From positions 112,001-176,000 of the forward strand of contig CAUJNA010000586.1 in the NCBI GenBank assembly GCA_963377175.1: a stretch of 64,000 nt of DNA, read 5' to 3'. Origin of the DNA: Effrenium voratum (lineage: Eukaryota; Sar; Dinophyceae; Suessiales; Symbiodiniaceae). The notes below the pieces were generated by a model. It had not been told where the DNA came from, ran no database searches, and worked only from the letters and a program-made list of their open reading frames with translations. This document shows positions 54,301 to 58,916 of the stretch, in pieces. The stretch's first letter is position 1. Each line of letters opens with the position of its first letter. The translations under genes and the position numbers were made by a program.

Positions 54301-55140
54301 TTTGGGTTCTGGACCATTTTAGTGGTAGAGAAGTTTGGACGTTCTGGCCAATCCATTCAACTTGGTGGCTCCCAGCCATCCTTAGCTTTTTAGCCTTTTA
54401 GTGTTTAGTGGTAGTTTCCATTTAACCCGCTAAAAGTTAAGCTTTTAGCGGGGGATCTGAGGGCAGCCCAGTCAAGTAAGACTTAACTGCTGCGTGCTAA
54501 TAATTTCATGCATCAGCCGTGGCCAGACGCCATCCTCTGGCTTCACTTTTCGCTACATCCACTTGGGTTCTCAGACCCCCCCCCCCGAAGGCTGCCAGCT
54601 TGCTTACGCCAACCATAGGTTTCCTTCTGATCGGTTAGTTTGGTAATGAAATAGATGGATTCCACTGGTTCAGATTGGTTTTGCGTGCCATTTACCAGGG
54701 AAACCCTTCTACTTCTATCCAACAAGTCACCTATATTGCCAAGTTTTGGACATGCCAGGCCAAGTTAGCCACCACCCCCACACCCACCCCACCCCACCCC
54801 ACCCCACCCACCCCACCCCACCCCACCCCACCCCACCCCACCCCACCCCACCCCACCACCCCACTTCACACCCCACCCCACCGCACCGCACCCCACCGCA
54901 CCGCACCTCACCCCACCCCACCCCACCCCACCACCCCACCCCCCCACCCCACCCCACCCCCCCACCCCACCCCACCCCACCCCACCCCACCCCACCCCAC
55001 CCCACCCCATCCCCCCACCCCCCATCCCCCCATCCCCCCACCCCCCACCCCCACCCAGCGCACAGGCTGTAGCAGAAGTGGACCTCACCGAGCAGCGGCG
55101 GCATCGCATCGGGGAGTATCGGCAGCCAGAGTGCACCAAG
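10801..55140 (+). CDS. CSC1/OSCA/TMEM63-like (DUF221) ion channel gene, multi-exon, partial
   Basis: This is the span of a split gene whose exons are listed separately. Proteins of this family are osmotically or mechanically gated, calcium-permeable cation channels of the plasma or organelle membranes. Concatenated exons give about 575 codons in the family order: a cytosolic RRM-like domain opening with VENLPEDCRSDEAL, a charged coiled stretch, GFVTFNSR, the short DVIYRDL motif (family D-I-x-W), then hydrophobic helices including VMSTGVLKVFMGFLPTVL, DWYFAFQVVFVLLVTT, LLADALPGFSNFYINY and YLVIFAETKKPDMGGAFW, and a tail with YRQPEC. All junctions from 11400 to 55140 keep phase with exact splice dinucleotides. 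Donors of 18 well-defined introns: 12 GC, 5 GT, 1 GA. Family assignment is from recalled motifs, not a search. The N-terminal helices and the true ends are missing. One frame break lies in the first exon. Confidence 0.75.
11400..11520 (+). CDS. channel exon: cytosolic domain, charged helix
   Basis: This 121-nt exon has acceptor GTCCAG/CAA and GT donor TTGG/GTGTGT, entering in phase 0 and leaving in phase 1. It reads QFMSWLRNSHKATEAKRPPR, then a charged helix ending KPHELG. It falls where the family has the variable helical part of the cytosolic domain. An alternative acceptor at 11383 (CCCTGCAG) would add five codons but break phase. Confidence 0.6.
12268..12372. repeat. family D repeat, representative copy
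   Basis: Core CCACTAAAAGTTAAACTTTTAG, a short perfect palindrome, followed by CAGGAATCTGAAAACCGACAG and preceded by GTGGTTGAGTTTCCATT. Other copies: 4438-4525, 20640-20757, 22565-22640, 23420-23532, 25395-25460, 44505-44605, 54370-54475. The central palindrome is the constant part. Confidence 0.75.
12673..12725 (+). CDS. channel exon: cytosolic helix
   Basis: The acceptor is TCTGAG and the donor is GAG/GTTGGT. It reads KLVNDMESASYNLNLEE. Entry phase 1 completes a Gly codon left by the previous exon. The amphipathic, charged composition fits the helical insertion between the two halves of the RRM-like fold. Confidence 0.6.
13198..13336. mobile_element. family A element, complete with internal duplication
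   Basis: Flanked by TCAA on both sides, a likely 4-bp target duplication. The right part is duplicated (two TCTCTA words). Confidence 0.8.
13425..13620. repeat. family I repeat, tandem
   Basis: TCCATCAAGAAGGTCGATTCA and GGAAACCACCATTTGTG recur three times. A further copy is at 25920-26030. Confidence 0.7.
13769..13890. mobile_element. family A element, variant
   Basis: Variant interior CAGCTAGGTGCCGTTTC. The right end CTACTGGACCTAG lacks three bases. Confidence 0.75.
13891..15974. other. intron of the channel, no exon seen
   Basis: Outside the AT-rich block, nothing beyond single-copy intron-like sequence is visible. Confidence 0.45.
14925..15175. other. AT-rich block of AATCATGAA/AACAAT words
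   Basis: Low-complexity AT-rich stretch (AATAATCAACAATG type words) unlike the surrounding sequence. No feature recognised. Confidence 0.6.
15975..16094. mobile_element. family A element next to the 33-nt exon
   Basis: Complete variant element whose right end has mutated to GGAGGACCGG. The acceptor of the exon at 16122 lies 27 bp further on. Confidence 0.8.
16122..16154 (+). CDS. channel micro-exon, 11 codons
   Basis: This 33-nt exon reads EEFRRRVEDLQ, in phase 0 at both ends. The acceptor is CGGCCCAG/G and the donor is GC (CAG/GCTCAC). It lies only 27 bp downstream of a family A element (15975-16094), so that element sits next to the acceptor region. The call rests on phase and composition; such a short exon needs transcript support. 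Confidence 0.5.
16886..16982. mobile_element. family B element, left end lost
   Basis: Begins at GGTTGTTTTGCTC and ends CCTAAAAGGACACCTATG. The inner inverted repeat is intact. Confidence 0.75.
17132..17198 (+). CDS. channel exon: second half of cytosolic helix
   Basis: It reads AAVVKEQQRIEEAVKRTDLN and ends VC plus one base. The acceptor is GCCAG/GCG. The donor is GA (CTGCG/GATGCT), the only GA donor among the well-placed introns. The join gives G-F-V-T-F with the next exon, the conserved beta-strand of the family, which supports the unusual donor. Confidence 0.6.
17545..17830. repeat. family H fold-back repeats, two tandem copies
   Basis: CCTGGA(A/T)CCTCA(A)ACT on the left and AGTAGTTTGAGG on the right are inverted, around AATTATG(G)TTGGTGG. 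Two copies follow one another (17547-17690, 17727-17811). Related fragments at 2917-3070, 7160-7215, 19945 and 43980. Confidence 0.65.
17831..19329. other. intron, nothing recognised
   Basis: No repeat family, exon or RNA gene that I can support between the family H copies and the 57-bp duplication. Confidence 0.4.
19330..19437. repeat. 57-bp tandem duplication
   Basis: CACACCCCTGACTT(C/G)TTAAGG to GAGCCTTTTCGAGC occurs twice in direct tandem, 60-170 bp upstream of the exon at 19501. Confidence 0.85.
19501..19557 (+). CDS. channel exon: conserved FVTF strand
   Basis: The exon reads FVTFNSRRMCRLEIQRCA. The phrase (A/G)FVTF is one of the best-conserved signatures of CSC1/TMEM63 cytosolic domains. 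The acceptor is GGCCAG/G and the donor is GC (GCAG/GCCAAG), phase 1 at both ends. Confidence 0.7.
20465..20538 (+). CDS. channel exon: link from cytosolic domain to membrane
   Basis: It reads MLALSPQYRADATQLVVAMP and then PDPE, equivalent to the family's A-P-x-P-x-D stretch before the membrane. The acceptor is ACTCAAG/G and the donor is GC (GAG/GCCGGT). A family E element ends about 60 bp upstream. Confidence 0.7.
20950..20985 (+). CDS. channel micro-exon: DVIYRDL motif
   Basis: This 36-nt exon reads DVIYRDLAKDPQ, phase 0 at both ends, acceptor CTGCAG/G and GC donor (CAG/GCGCCG). The family usually has D-(V/I)-x-W-x-N-L here, directly before the next helix. Tyr replaces the usual Trp. Confidence 0.7.
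20986..22923. other. intron, mostly featureless
   Basis: Holds a TA tract (21833-21870), a family C half element and a family D copy; otherwise nothing recognised. Confidence 0.45.
22331..22391. mobile_element. family C element, left half
   Basis: AACCCCTGTTTATTAATAGGG followed by the family interior GGTTTAGTGG; the right arm is absent. Confidence 0.65.
22924..23029. mobile_element. family A element upstream of the TM3 exon
   Basis: Termini CTAGGTCCCCCAATAG and CCGGAGGACCTAG. It ends 78 bp before the exon at 23108. Confidence 0.8.
23108..23172 (+). CDS. channel exon: transmembrane helix TM3
   Basis: The exon reads AGGNLTAAALLLLIFVIWAP then L, a strong hydrophobic helix with the W-x-P that marks this helix in the family. 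The acceptor is GTGCAG/G and the donor is GC (TGAC/GCTTGG), phase 0 in and phase 2 out. A family A element ends at 23029. Confidence 0.75.
24548..24630 (+). CDS. channel exon: loop after TM3
   Basis: It reads IATFLDRVEPVLLGTLKNQP followed by ELQQLVQ. This is the segment between TM3 and TM4, where the family shows a run ending I-x-G. The GC donor CAAG/GCGCGG leaves one G that is completed as Gly in the next exon. Confidence 0.7.
24810..25360. repeat. CAATTGCCGGCAC word repeated three times
   Basis: CAATTGCCGGCACAT occurs at 24819 and 25079 and CAATTGCCGGCACTT at 25323, each near AAGTGAC/GTCACTT words. It may be a worn element family. CACGGCGTGTC is repeated at 25045-25070. Confidence 0.6.
26711..26799 (+). 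CDS. channel exon: transmembrane helix TM4, probable pore helix
   Basis: It reads VMSTGVLKVFMGFLPTVLMA then IINNVLTLK, close to the family consensus for TM4, including the L-P in mid-helix. The helices around here line the pore in solved OSCA structures (established knowledge). The GC donor AAG/GCTGGG opens an 11,859-bp intron. Confidence 0.8.
26850..27095. repeat. tandem repeat of about 90-110 bp, 3 copies
   Basis: GGAGGTGAACCAAGCTTTTGA and TTCCATGTTGAAAAGG recur at the start of the 11.9-kb intron. Confidence 0.7.
27475..27584. mobile_element. family B fold-back element, near-consensus
   Basis: CATAGGTGTCCTTTTTGG to AAAAGGACACCTACG, with inner arms ATAGATGGCCCTGG / CCAGGGCCATC. One of the most complete copies; it could form a hairpin over its whole length. 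Confidence 0.85.
28010..28140. repeat. CCCTCC-rich tract
   Basis: C-rich low-complexity sequence, with a G-rich counterpart at 28340-28445; the two could pair. Confidence 0.85.
28340..28445. repeat. GGGT/GGGTGG tract
   Basis: G-rich tract (GGGTGGGTGGG) with quadruplex potential on the transcribed, intron side. Confidence 0.9.
28875..30150 (+). repeat. 22-bp tandem array (GGAATAAGAACGTCAATAGA type), long block
   Basis: About 58 degenerate units with core AAGGAATAAGAA(C/G)GTCAATAG, all in one orientation. Units vary at the C/G of the core and by small indels. It lies in the 11.9-kb channel intron. Confidence 0.9.
30150..30640 (+). repeat. interspersed GCCGAAAAACTGG motif cluster
   Basis: The 13-mer GCCGAAA(A/G)ACTGG and close variants recur about seven times at irregular spacing between the 22-bp array and the OTU pseudogene. 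A related GCCGAAAGGAATG joins the pseudogene region to the next 22-bp array at 31841. No function is evident. Confidence 0.6.
30657..31740 (+). pseudogene. OTU-type cysteine protease (deubiquitinase-like) pseudogene, intronless
   Basis: OTU proteases cleave ubiquitin from substrates. The 258-codon open frame from 30657 contains VLGDGNCFFRAVSQWL, the OTU catalytic Asp-Gly-Asn-Cys block (Cys codon 31290), then the expected helix with HLRLEAV. It is broken by TAG at 31432-31434. Homology continues in the same frame (RWGDYPAFQSPHDVASW), shifts by one base near 31505 (ADEMAMDGLA), meets TGA at 31544, continues (YLEQKIMACFNPETGKLYEV) and shifts again near 31670 (YKDYLKRHYPVL). The acidic run PPPEEEVVVGEASVEEAGGA (31190-31250) lies in another frame than its neighbours, so there are further compensating shifts. 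The expected HY catalytic motif appears as LY. The coding-like region is unspliced inside a host intron, which suggests a retrocopy. No spliced-leader relic or poly(A) tail was seen. Confidence 0.7.
31845..32076. repeat. 22-bp array with head-to-head inversion
   Basis: Forward units run to about 32018. The array then flips at the perfect palindrome GTCAATATTGAC (32013-32024), and the complement (TATTGACCTTCTTATTCC) continues to the module hairpin. Confidence 0.9.
32160..32483 (+). repeat. TCAC microsatellite (module 1)
   Basis: Tetranucleotide TCAC repeat broken by short ACTCTC and AGTC variants. It produces long spurious His-Ser-Leu-Thr frames. Confidence 0.95.
32484..34024 (+). repeat. 196-bp satellite array, 8 units
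   Basis: Units start with GGCAGCTGTCTAGAGGGACA at 32484, 32680, 32876, 33072, 33268, 33464, 33660 and 33856. Each contains three related ~39-bp subunits around GTGGCAGGCGCAGCA. The last unit is cut short and replaced by the module tail. Units are almost identical. The 192-codon frames on both strands come from the 196-bp period and are not genes. Confidence 0.97.
34115..34332 (-). repeat. 22-bp array, inverted orientation, between the two satellite modules
   Basis: Complementary units (TTCCTTTCTATTGACCTTC) separate the two satellite modules. Orientation is opposite to that at 28875-30150. Confidence 0.85.
34417..34808 (+). repeat. TCAC microsatellite (module 2)
   Basis: Same tetranucleotide as in module 1 but longer and purer in the centre. 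The degenerate 3' end matches module 1 closely, so expansion happened in the centre. Confidence 0.95.
34810..37525 (+). repeat. 196-bp satellite array, 14 units
   Basis: Same unit as in module 1, 14 copies from 34810 at 196-bp spacing (first copy 195 bp). Few point differences (for example near 35550, 35754, 36004, 36690). The last copy ends at the same variant point as in module 1. Confidence 0.97.
37622..38185 (-). repeat. 22-bp array, inverted orientation, right flank
   Basis: About 25 complementary units close the satellite region, so the whole block is flanked by inverted arrays of the same repeat. Confidence 0.9.
38428..38562. mobile_element. family G element
   Basis: Runs from CCCCATTCTTTCCATGGATCC through TTCCAGAAAACCAC to GAAAAGAACGATGG and AATCAACCCCTAG. 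The ends are loosely inverted (CTAGGGG/CCCCTAG type). Confidence 0.65.
38659..38763 (+). CDS. channel exon: transmembrane helix TM5
   Basis: The exon reads DWYFAFQVVFVLLVTTIVGT and then a loop. The (Y/F)-F-x-F-Q-V-V pattern is typical of the family. The acceptor is GGCGCAG/G. The donor is less certain: AGG/GCGTTG at 38764 gives the family's usual loop length before the next helix, while AAC/GTGCCG at 38719 is also in phase. A G/C-rich fold-back (family K) starts 18 bp after the chosen donor. Confidence 0.75.
38782..38910. mobile_element. family K G-rich/C-rich fold-back element
   Basis: GGGGGCTGGGGGGGATGGGAG at the left pairs with CTCCCCCCAGCCCCC at the right, with AAGTAAGCCC...GGGTTTTTG inside. 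Other copies: 24436-24531 and 57509-57584. The G-rich arm may form a quadruplex. Confidence 0.75.
38911..41575. other. intron, nothing recognised
   Basis: Part of the intron between the TM5 and TM6 exons. No repeat family that I could define, no exon. Confidence 0.4.
41576..41706. mobile_element. family G element, opposite orientation
   Basis: AGGGGTTGATTCCCCATTCTT to AAAGAATGGGGAAGGTGTCCC, the reverse of the 38.4-kb copy. It lies upstream of the exon at 42105. Confidence 0.65.
42105..42185 (+). CDS. channel exon: transmembrane helix TM6
   Basis: It reads IIYLLADALPGFSNFYINYI then MLSCFLQ. L-(A)-x-x-L-P-x-x-x-x-F-(F/Y)-x-x-Y is the family's best-known membrane signature. Phase 0 in and out, acceptor GTTGCAG, GC donor CAG/GCGTGC. 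Confidence 0.8.
42186..43813. other. intron with small direct duplications
   Basis: GGAACCTCAGGAG(T/C)G is duplicated at 42314 and 42371, and GCTCCTTTG with GGCGC words at 43300-43405. No exon. Confidence 0.45.
43814..43873. mobile_element. family B element, left half
   Basis: CATAGGTGTCCTGTTTGG through CCCTGGTTCACC; the right half is absent. Confidence 0.65.
44050..44180. repeat. family E repeat, representative copy
   Basis: GTTGGGAAACATTTTACATTG, GTGGTTGAGTG, AAATCCCCACTTAGCTGC and CTCCCCTTCCAACGTCAACC in order. Other copies: 17415-17500, 20265-20405, 38545-38625 (partial), 47250-47368. It shares GTGG(T)T(T)GAGTG words with family D, so they may be related. Confidence 0.7.
44680..45022. 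repeat. family L repeat, two copies
   Basis: ACCAATTCCTC(A/G)T and TCAAAAACAACCCAAAGAAG recur at about 44690 and 44943, with TCGGGTCTCGA after each. A third copy is at 59795-59858. The second copy ends about 20 bp before the exon at 45045. Confidence 0.75.
45045..45185 (+). CDS. channel exon: cytosolic loop
   Basis: A 47-codon exon starting APLLAASEAKYIFHRLRGAD and continuing acidic (EPEDQDAW). It holds the loop between TM6 and the following helix. The acceptor is AAAAAG/G, preceded by an A-rich tract. The GC donor TTG/GCATTC at 45186 is in phase but other in-phase donors exist nearby, so the 3' edge is approximate. Confidence 0.65.
45690..45785. repeat. CCCA/AACC simple repeat
   Basis: ACCC tetranucleotide turning into AACC, about 50 bp upstream of the exon at 45836. 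Confidence 0.95.
45836..45942 (+). CDS. channel exon: transmembrane helix TM7/8
   Basis: It reads DSDGMGARMAKVAIHLVVCV then VFASCCPA, equivalent to the family's helix that usually ends in (Y/F)-S-x-x-A-P. The acceptor is GTCTCAG/G and the donor is a good GT (AAG/GTGAGA). It follows an ACCC-rich simple repeat at 45690-45785. Confidence 0.7.
46402..46530. mobile_element. family C element, complete
   Basis: GTTAACCTCGGATTAATAAACCC to GGGTTTATTAATCCTGGGTC, with the family interior TTAGTAGAGATTCATCAC. Confidence 0.8.
46604..46705. mobile_element. family C element, worn
   Basis: GTTGACACAAGGATTAATCAACCCC left arm, degenerate right side. It lies about 75 bp after a complete copy and just before a family A element, so three elements are stacked. 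Confidence 0.6.
46719..46839. mobile_element. family A element
   Basis: Left terminus intact. The right terminus has lost one base (GGAGGACTAG). It lies in the intron before the exon at 47077. Confidence 0.8.
47077..47147 (+). CDS. channel exon: transmembrane helix TM9
   Basis: The exon reads GIHGPEVILVVAWLYFAVGC then FTF. L-Y-F-A is the conserved core of this family helix. The acceptor is CCTTCAG/G and the donor is GC (TTCG/GCGCCC). Phases join both neighbours without a gap. Confidence 0.75.
47644..47934. mobile_element. family J fold-back element, long copy
   Basis: Ends CCTTCCATTTACT and AGTAAATGGAAGG are inverted. The interior is longer than in other copies and contains an unrelated insert. 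Confidence 0.6.
49010..49093 (+). CDS. channel exon: YLVIFAE...GGAFW segment
   Basis: It reads YLVIFAETKKPDMGGAFWVK followed by GLRHLFL. The family has L-x-x-V-Y-E-x-x-x-x-x-G-G-x-x-W here. The acceptor is TGCCCAG/G and the donor is GC (CTGG/GCCGCT), phase 1 at both ends. Confidence 0.8.
49694..49798. mobile_element. family J fold-back element
   Basis: GTTCCATTTGCT to AGCAAATGGAAG, interior with GTTGATCTTGAAGGGAATC. Confidence 0.7.
49819..49939. mobile_element. family B fold-back element
   Basis: CATAGGGCTCGTCCCTTTTGG to CCCAAAAAGGACACCTATG. It lies directly after a family J element (49694-49798). Confidence 0.75.
50105..50410. repeat. minisatellite, ~60-bp unit, 5 copies
   Basis: The unit contains GGGAATCTGAGAGTCAG, CTTGGCAATACTAAAGTAG and AATTGGCAATACTAAAG. 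Copies start near 50105, 50165, 50222, 50284 and 50345. Confidence 0.85.
50845..50975. mobile_element. family G element with CTAGGGG/CCCCTAG ends
   Basis: Starts CTAGGGGAGGATTCC and ends AAAGAATGGGAAAGGTACCCC then TAG, clearly inverted termini. Worn or partial copies: 6843-6897, 7040-7110, 8872-8985. Confidence 0.65.
51250..51306. repeat. AT dinucleotide tract
   Basis: TATATA runs with GTATGTGTG, 40 bp upstream of the exon at 51348. Similar tracts at 21833-21870 and 52155-52215. Confidence 0.9.
51348..51467 (+). CDS. channel exon: last two transmembrane helices
   Basis: It reads LGIYVLLMVGLLSRASLSRE and then VLAAGALVPLGLGYLRF, two hydrophobic helices separated by a short charged loop, as at the C-terminal end of the membrane domain. 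The acceptor is AGCCCAG/G and the donor is GT (TTCA/GTGCGG). An AT dinucleotide tract lies just upstream (51250-51306). Confidence 0.75.
51569..51739. mobile_element. family J fold-back element
   Basis: CTTCCATTTGCT and AGCAAATGGAAG are perfect inverted ends. Interior TTGGTTTTAAAGGGAATCG and CACTACTGGA words. Confidence 0.75.
51765..51872. mobile_element. family J fold-back element, neighbour copy
   Basis: CTTCCGTTTGCT to AGCAAATGGAAG, 25 bp after the previous copy and very similar inside, so it looks like a local duplication. Confidence 0.75.
51873..53230. other. intron, with a GC-rich segment
   Basis: A TA tract lies at 52155-52215. The GC-rich segment 53040-53200 is open in one frame, but the phase of the flanking exons (51467 to 53231) leaves no need for an exon there. 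Confidence 0.4.
53231..53280 (+). CDS. channel exon: post-membrane LP motif
   Basis: It reads VFHKLPVATHRCFKWK. The family has F-x-x-L-P-L shortly after the last helix. The acceptor is TTTTGAG and the donor is GC (AAG/GCTGTG). The one-base phase joins to the previous exon. Confidence 0.65.
54765..55058. repeat. CCCCA/CCCAC simple repeat before the C-terminal exon
   Basis: About 290 bp of almost pure C and A ends eight bases before the acceptor at 55065. The complement is G-rich (GGGGT) with strong quadruplex potential. Confidence 0.95.
55066..55140 (+). CDS. channel exon: C-terminal tail
   Basis: It reads AVAEVDLTEQRRHRIGEYRQ then PECTK. A Y-x-x-P motif is common in the family's C-terminal tail. 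The acceptor GCACAG/G follows a 290-bp CCCCA-rich tract. The GC donor AAG/GCCGGA implies at least one more exon, in phase 0. Confidence 0.65.
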
Positions 55141-57077
55141 GCCGGAATGCCATGACAAGCACCCCAAGTTGGCCCCTTCCTTAGCTGTTCAAAGGCGACC
55201 TTTTCACCTTTTGGTTTTCCATTTTTTCCCCGAACAAGAGGAGAATCGAAGGAAGAAGGAGGAGGTGCGATTGAATCGGGTTGTGCCCCGAGTAATGCTG
55301 AGCCCTGACGAGAACACCCCCCGTCTTGCCTTTTTTCCTTCGGGGGGCCCGGGGAAATGGAATCACTGGGTTGAGCAATGGGTTGGTTTTCCTTTGGGTT
55401 TGCCAAGCAAAGCCCGGGGCAACAAGCGGGGCCCTGCGAGCCCTGGCGCATCCAGCAAAATTCCCCCCCGAACACCAATTCCTGGGGTGTCTAATGGAGG
55501 GGTCGGGTCTTCCATTGAAAGCCCCAGGAGCCTCTGGGCGGGGTGGTTTTGTCAAGTCTTCCTTTGATGCGGTTTGAACACCGCTAGAATCCGGTCGCAA
55601 AGTGTTTGTGGTTTAAGCAGAAGCTTTTGTTTGTTGGTTATGTTGGATGAGACTCGTTCCTCTTGGTGGGTCAATGGTTTAGGCTGATCATCGATGATGC
55701 TGGTTTTGAGGGAGACGTATAGAGAACTCCCTGTGTTCTAAGCTTGATGCACACTACCCCCAAACCCCAAAGCTGCCTGCAAGTATCTTAAAAATACAAA
55801 AAAAAAAACATACAACTAATATATACTCCAATATCCAAAACGTTCGGGGATCAAGACAGATTTGGACGGCCCACTTTGGCATGACAGAAGACGTGAGTTT
55901 CAGAACCATATTTGAACCATTGGGCATAGCAAGTGTCTCTCGCCCTCTCTCTCTTGGCAGGACCGAGCCTTCCATCATGGTCACAAGCCCGGGATCTCAG
56001 GAAGTCCCAGGACCAAGCAGTCACAGGGATGTAATTGAATCCCACTTTTCGACCTCGGTATGACAAGGGCTATTGCACAGCCATGTGTCTAGTGCATGAG
56101 TTTTTTAGACATCTCGCAACTCTTGTTTTCACCCTCGCCAAAGATTGGACCAATCGGCAAAGTCATTCGCGACCAAACATCGGGGGAAAGGGCCGACACA
56201 AAGGTTCCTTCGTGTTATTGGGGGCTGCACATGTCTTATTTCAGCCTGGTTTATGATCCGTTGAACCGCCTCCGCATGCTTTTTACTGCCAAAAGGCGCC
56301 CTGACAGGTATGTCTTTTTGTCCAATGGGGTGTACCATTTGGAGGGATGGACGGTCATTGAGTAAAACACGTCATCCGCCAATAGTCCGGCAAGTGCCAA
56401 GCGCTTCCGCGGCTTCTTCGTGCCGGACGGGCATCATCAAAAGCTCCAACCAGGGCGCAGGGATATGTTCGGGTGTCGCTACAAATGCTTCAAAGCAACA
56501 TAAGTTGGATCTGTGTTGAGTTGACCCTCATGTTTTGTTGATTAATCTAGTTGTACATCAGGCCCATGCCTTTCTCCGAATCCGTTTCTGAGACTTAGAG
56601 TCGGCGTCTTTGGTGTGGTTTTGTTTCAGGTTACCCTTGGGGAGTTGTTGGGCTGGCTTTTGTGGTGCACCCGGACGAACCGTTTCTGTTTGTGAGCTTC
56701 TCGAACGCACTACTTCCTCCGACTGGTTCGACCGATTAAACTCACCGCAAACACCAAGACAACAGTCCCACAGTTGTTTACTCGCCCAAAGTGAATCGAC
56801 CTTTTGACCTTTTGATGTCCCTTGATTGGTCCATTTTAAGTCATGGCCCCCCAAGGTTAAGCTTTTTGTTGTGGGTCCTTTAGGCAACTCAGGCGGTGCA
56901 AGTCACGTCCCACATAGCGGCCTCGTTGTTTTTTTGTTTTGCGCACGCGTTTTGGTGAGGAAGACAGACACTGCTGGCTGAAGTGGGCTCTGTGGGCGGC
57001 CTGCGTACACACAAAGCAGGTATGAGGCACGGCATGAGTCGCAAGCCCAAAGCGGCCCCAACGGAGACCCGGGTAAT
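55141..57077. other. no supported gene after the C-terminal exon
   Basis: GC-richer stretches at 56390-56470 and 56885-57070 are open in more than one frame and could hold a further exon (for example after TCCTTTAG at 56883). None is convincing. Confidence 0.35.
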
Positions 57078-57184
57078 CATAGGTGTCCTTTTTGGTTGGT
57101 TGAAAAATAGAGAGCGATCCCTGGTTTACCTGGTGGTTCAATCATCTATCAGGGCCATCTATTTTCTTAACAGAACACCTGTGC
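57078..57184. mobile_element. family B fold-back element
   Basis: CATAGGTGTCCTTTTTGG to ACAGAACACCTGTG, with the usual inner arms. Confidence 0.8.
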
Positions 57185-57190
57185 ATGTAA

Positions 57191-57327
57191 TGTGAACCCC
57201 GGATTAACTACCTTCTGGTTGATTTTGATCGGAGGAGGGTGTCTCCTGATTGGAATCCGTATCAGTCTATCACTTTTGTGGGTAATGCGCTCCTATTAGT
57301 AAAATGGGTCAAGTACTCTTGGGTTCC
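57191..57327. mobile_element. family C element, diverged
   Basis: TGAACCCCGGATTAACTACC left arm, interior TCAGTCTATCAC, right arm ending GGGTC...TTGGGTTC. It follows a family B element directly. Confidence 0.55.
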
Positions 57328-57837
57328 CATTGAGCATGACGGTTTTAGGGGCAGCATGTGAGTCTAGAAAAAATCAATAAGTCAAGTGGTTTTGAGAAGC
57401 AAAGAATCAGGCAGGCACCGCCAAGATATCCTGCGGTGAGGGTGACGACTCGAAGGCATGTCTGTTTTCAAATGATGGAACCTCCTTTGTTCAGCTTCCC
57501 CTTAGTTGGTGGGGGCTGGGGGGCAGGGAGGGGGGCATTAGGGGCTTAATAAGGGCTTATTTGGGCTCCCTCCCCCCCGCCCCATGATTAATTGGTGGTC
57601 TGGATTGGTGGTTTGGGATTTGAACCCAAGTTTCCTTGTGAAACCAAATGGGGAAGGTAGCCCCCAACGCTCACACTACTAAACCAAACCACCGATTCGG
57701 GGAAGCTGATGTGTAATAGCCAAAACCTACACCCGGGTCCATGGCAACCACTACTTTTGAGAGTTGTCAGCTCTCACTTCCTGAGTTCCTGTTTGTTTTT
57801 TGGCTTTTTCGGAAGACCATTCGGTGGTAAATAACGC

Positions 57838-57986
57838 GTTTGGACTTTTTTGTGGCCATCCACTTGAGTGCTGGTGTGTTCTCCCCCCCTGCCCATTTAG
57901 TGGTAAATATAACTAAACGTTTGGATTTTATTTGTGGCCATCCACTTAGTCACTTGAGTGATGGTGTGTTCTCCCCCCCCCCTGCA
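57838..57986. repeat. tandem duplication, ~70-80 bp
   Basis: GTGGCCATCCACTT and GGTGTGTTCTCCCCCC recur twice. Confidence 0.8.
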
Positions 57987-58916
57987 CATCAGTTCATTCA
58001 CCCCGCCCCATGTTTCGGTCAATCATGTTTCGGGGAGGTGTTCAGGAACATCGGCAGAGCCCAGACCCTGAATGTATCTGCTCAAAATGCTGACCAGTAC
58101 CCGTTGGACCCCTTGAGTAATGTGGGGATTGCATTTGGCTAACCAAATAATTGGACAACTTGCTTAGCATAGCAAATGCGCAAAACATAGATGGAACCTA
58201 GGGACATGTGTGCAAATAGGAATGATGTGTTGGTTGAAAGGACCACTACATATGATGAACACATGAGAACATACTCAACATTGATCAATTTCCCACATGT
58301 GCTAAAATCCGCCATACAAAGGACAAAAAGCACACACGGAGATGCACTGGCGTTTGCTTATTATGTATCATTTGTCATTGCTTGTGAACAAGTCACACCA
58401 AATTGTGCGTGGTGTTTTTCGGCAGCCACTGGATCCAATTCAATTCAATCATAGTTGATATGGTTTCATCATCTCCATGCCATCTAAATCTCATTTGATC
58501 TGTGGATATGCCAGGCTGTTTGCTGGATACCGTTGGATTTCACTGGGTATCCCGAATCCATTTCCTTGCATATCTGAGGGTGTCCATAGCTTCCTGGGAA
58601 CAGTTGGTGAATGCCATTTCTGTGAACACACTTGCTTTTTTGACACACACAATTCAAATCCATTTGATGTGTCATGACATGAAACATCTGAGCCTGACAA
58701 ATTGGGAGTCATCCAGTCCCAACTTATTTGTTCAGATCGATCCCGCCTGTAGATGACCCTTGATTGATTTACACAAAGAAAGCCTTGGGGGGGGGGCTAT
58801 CAATTATAGAAATGTATTCATAACATGCATGCCAATGAGCATGTAAACCAACTCTGAATGGGTTTGTTGGTGCTTTTACATCCTGCCGGAGAGCCTCGCC
58901 GCCGGAATTGTTTCAG

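Noticed and set aside
54727..55167. Minus-strand Gly-Trp-Val-rich frames and plus-strand Pro/His-rich frames
   Set aside because: Translation of the CCCCA simple repeat.
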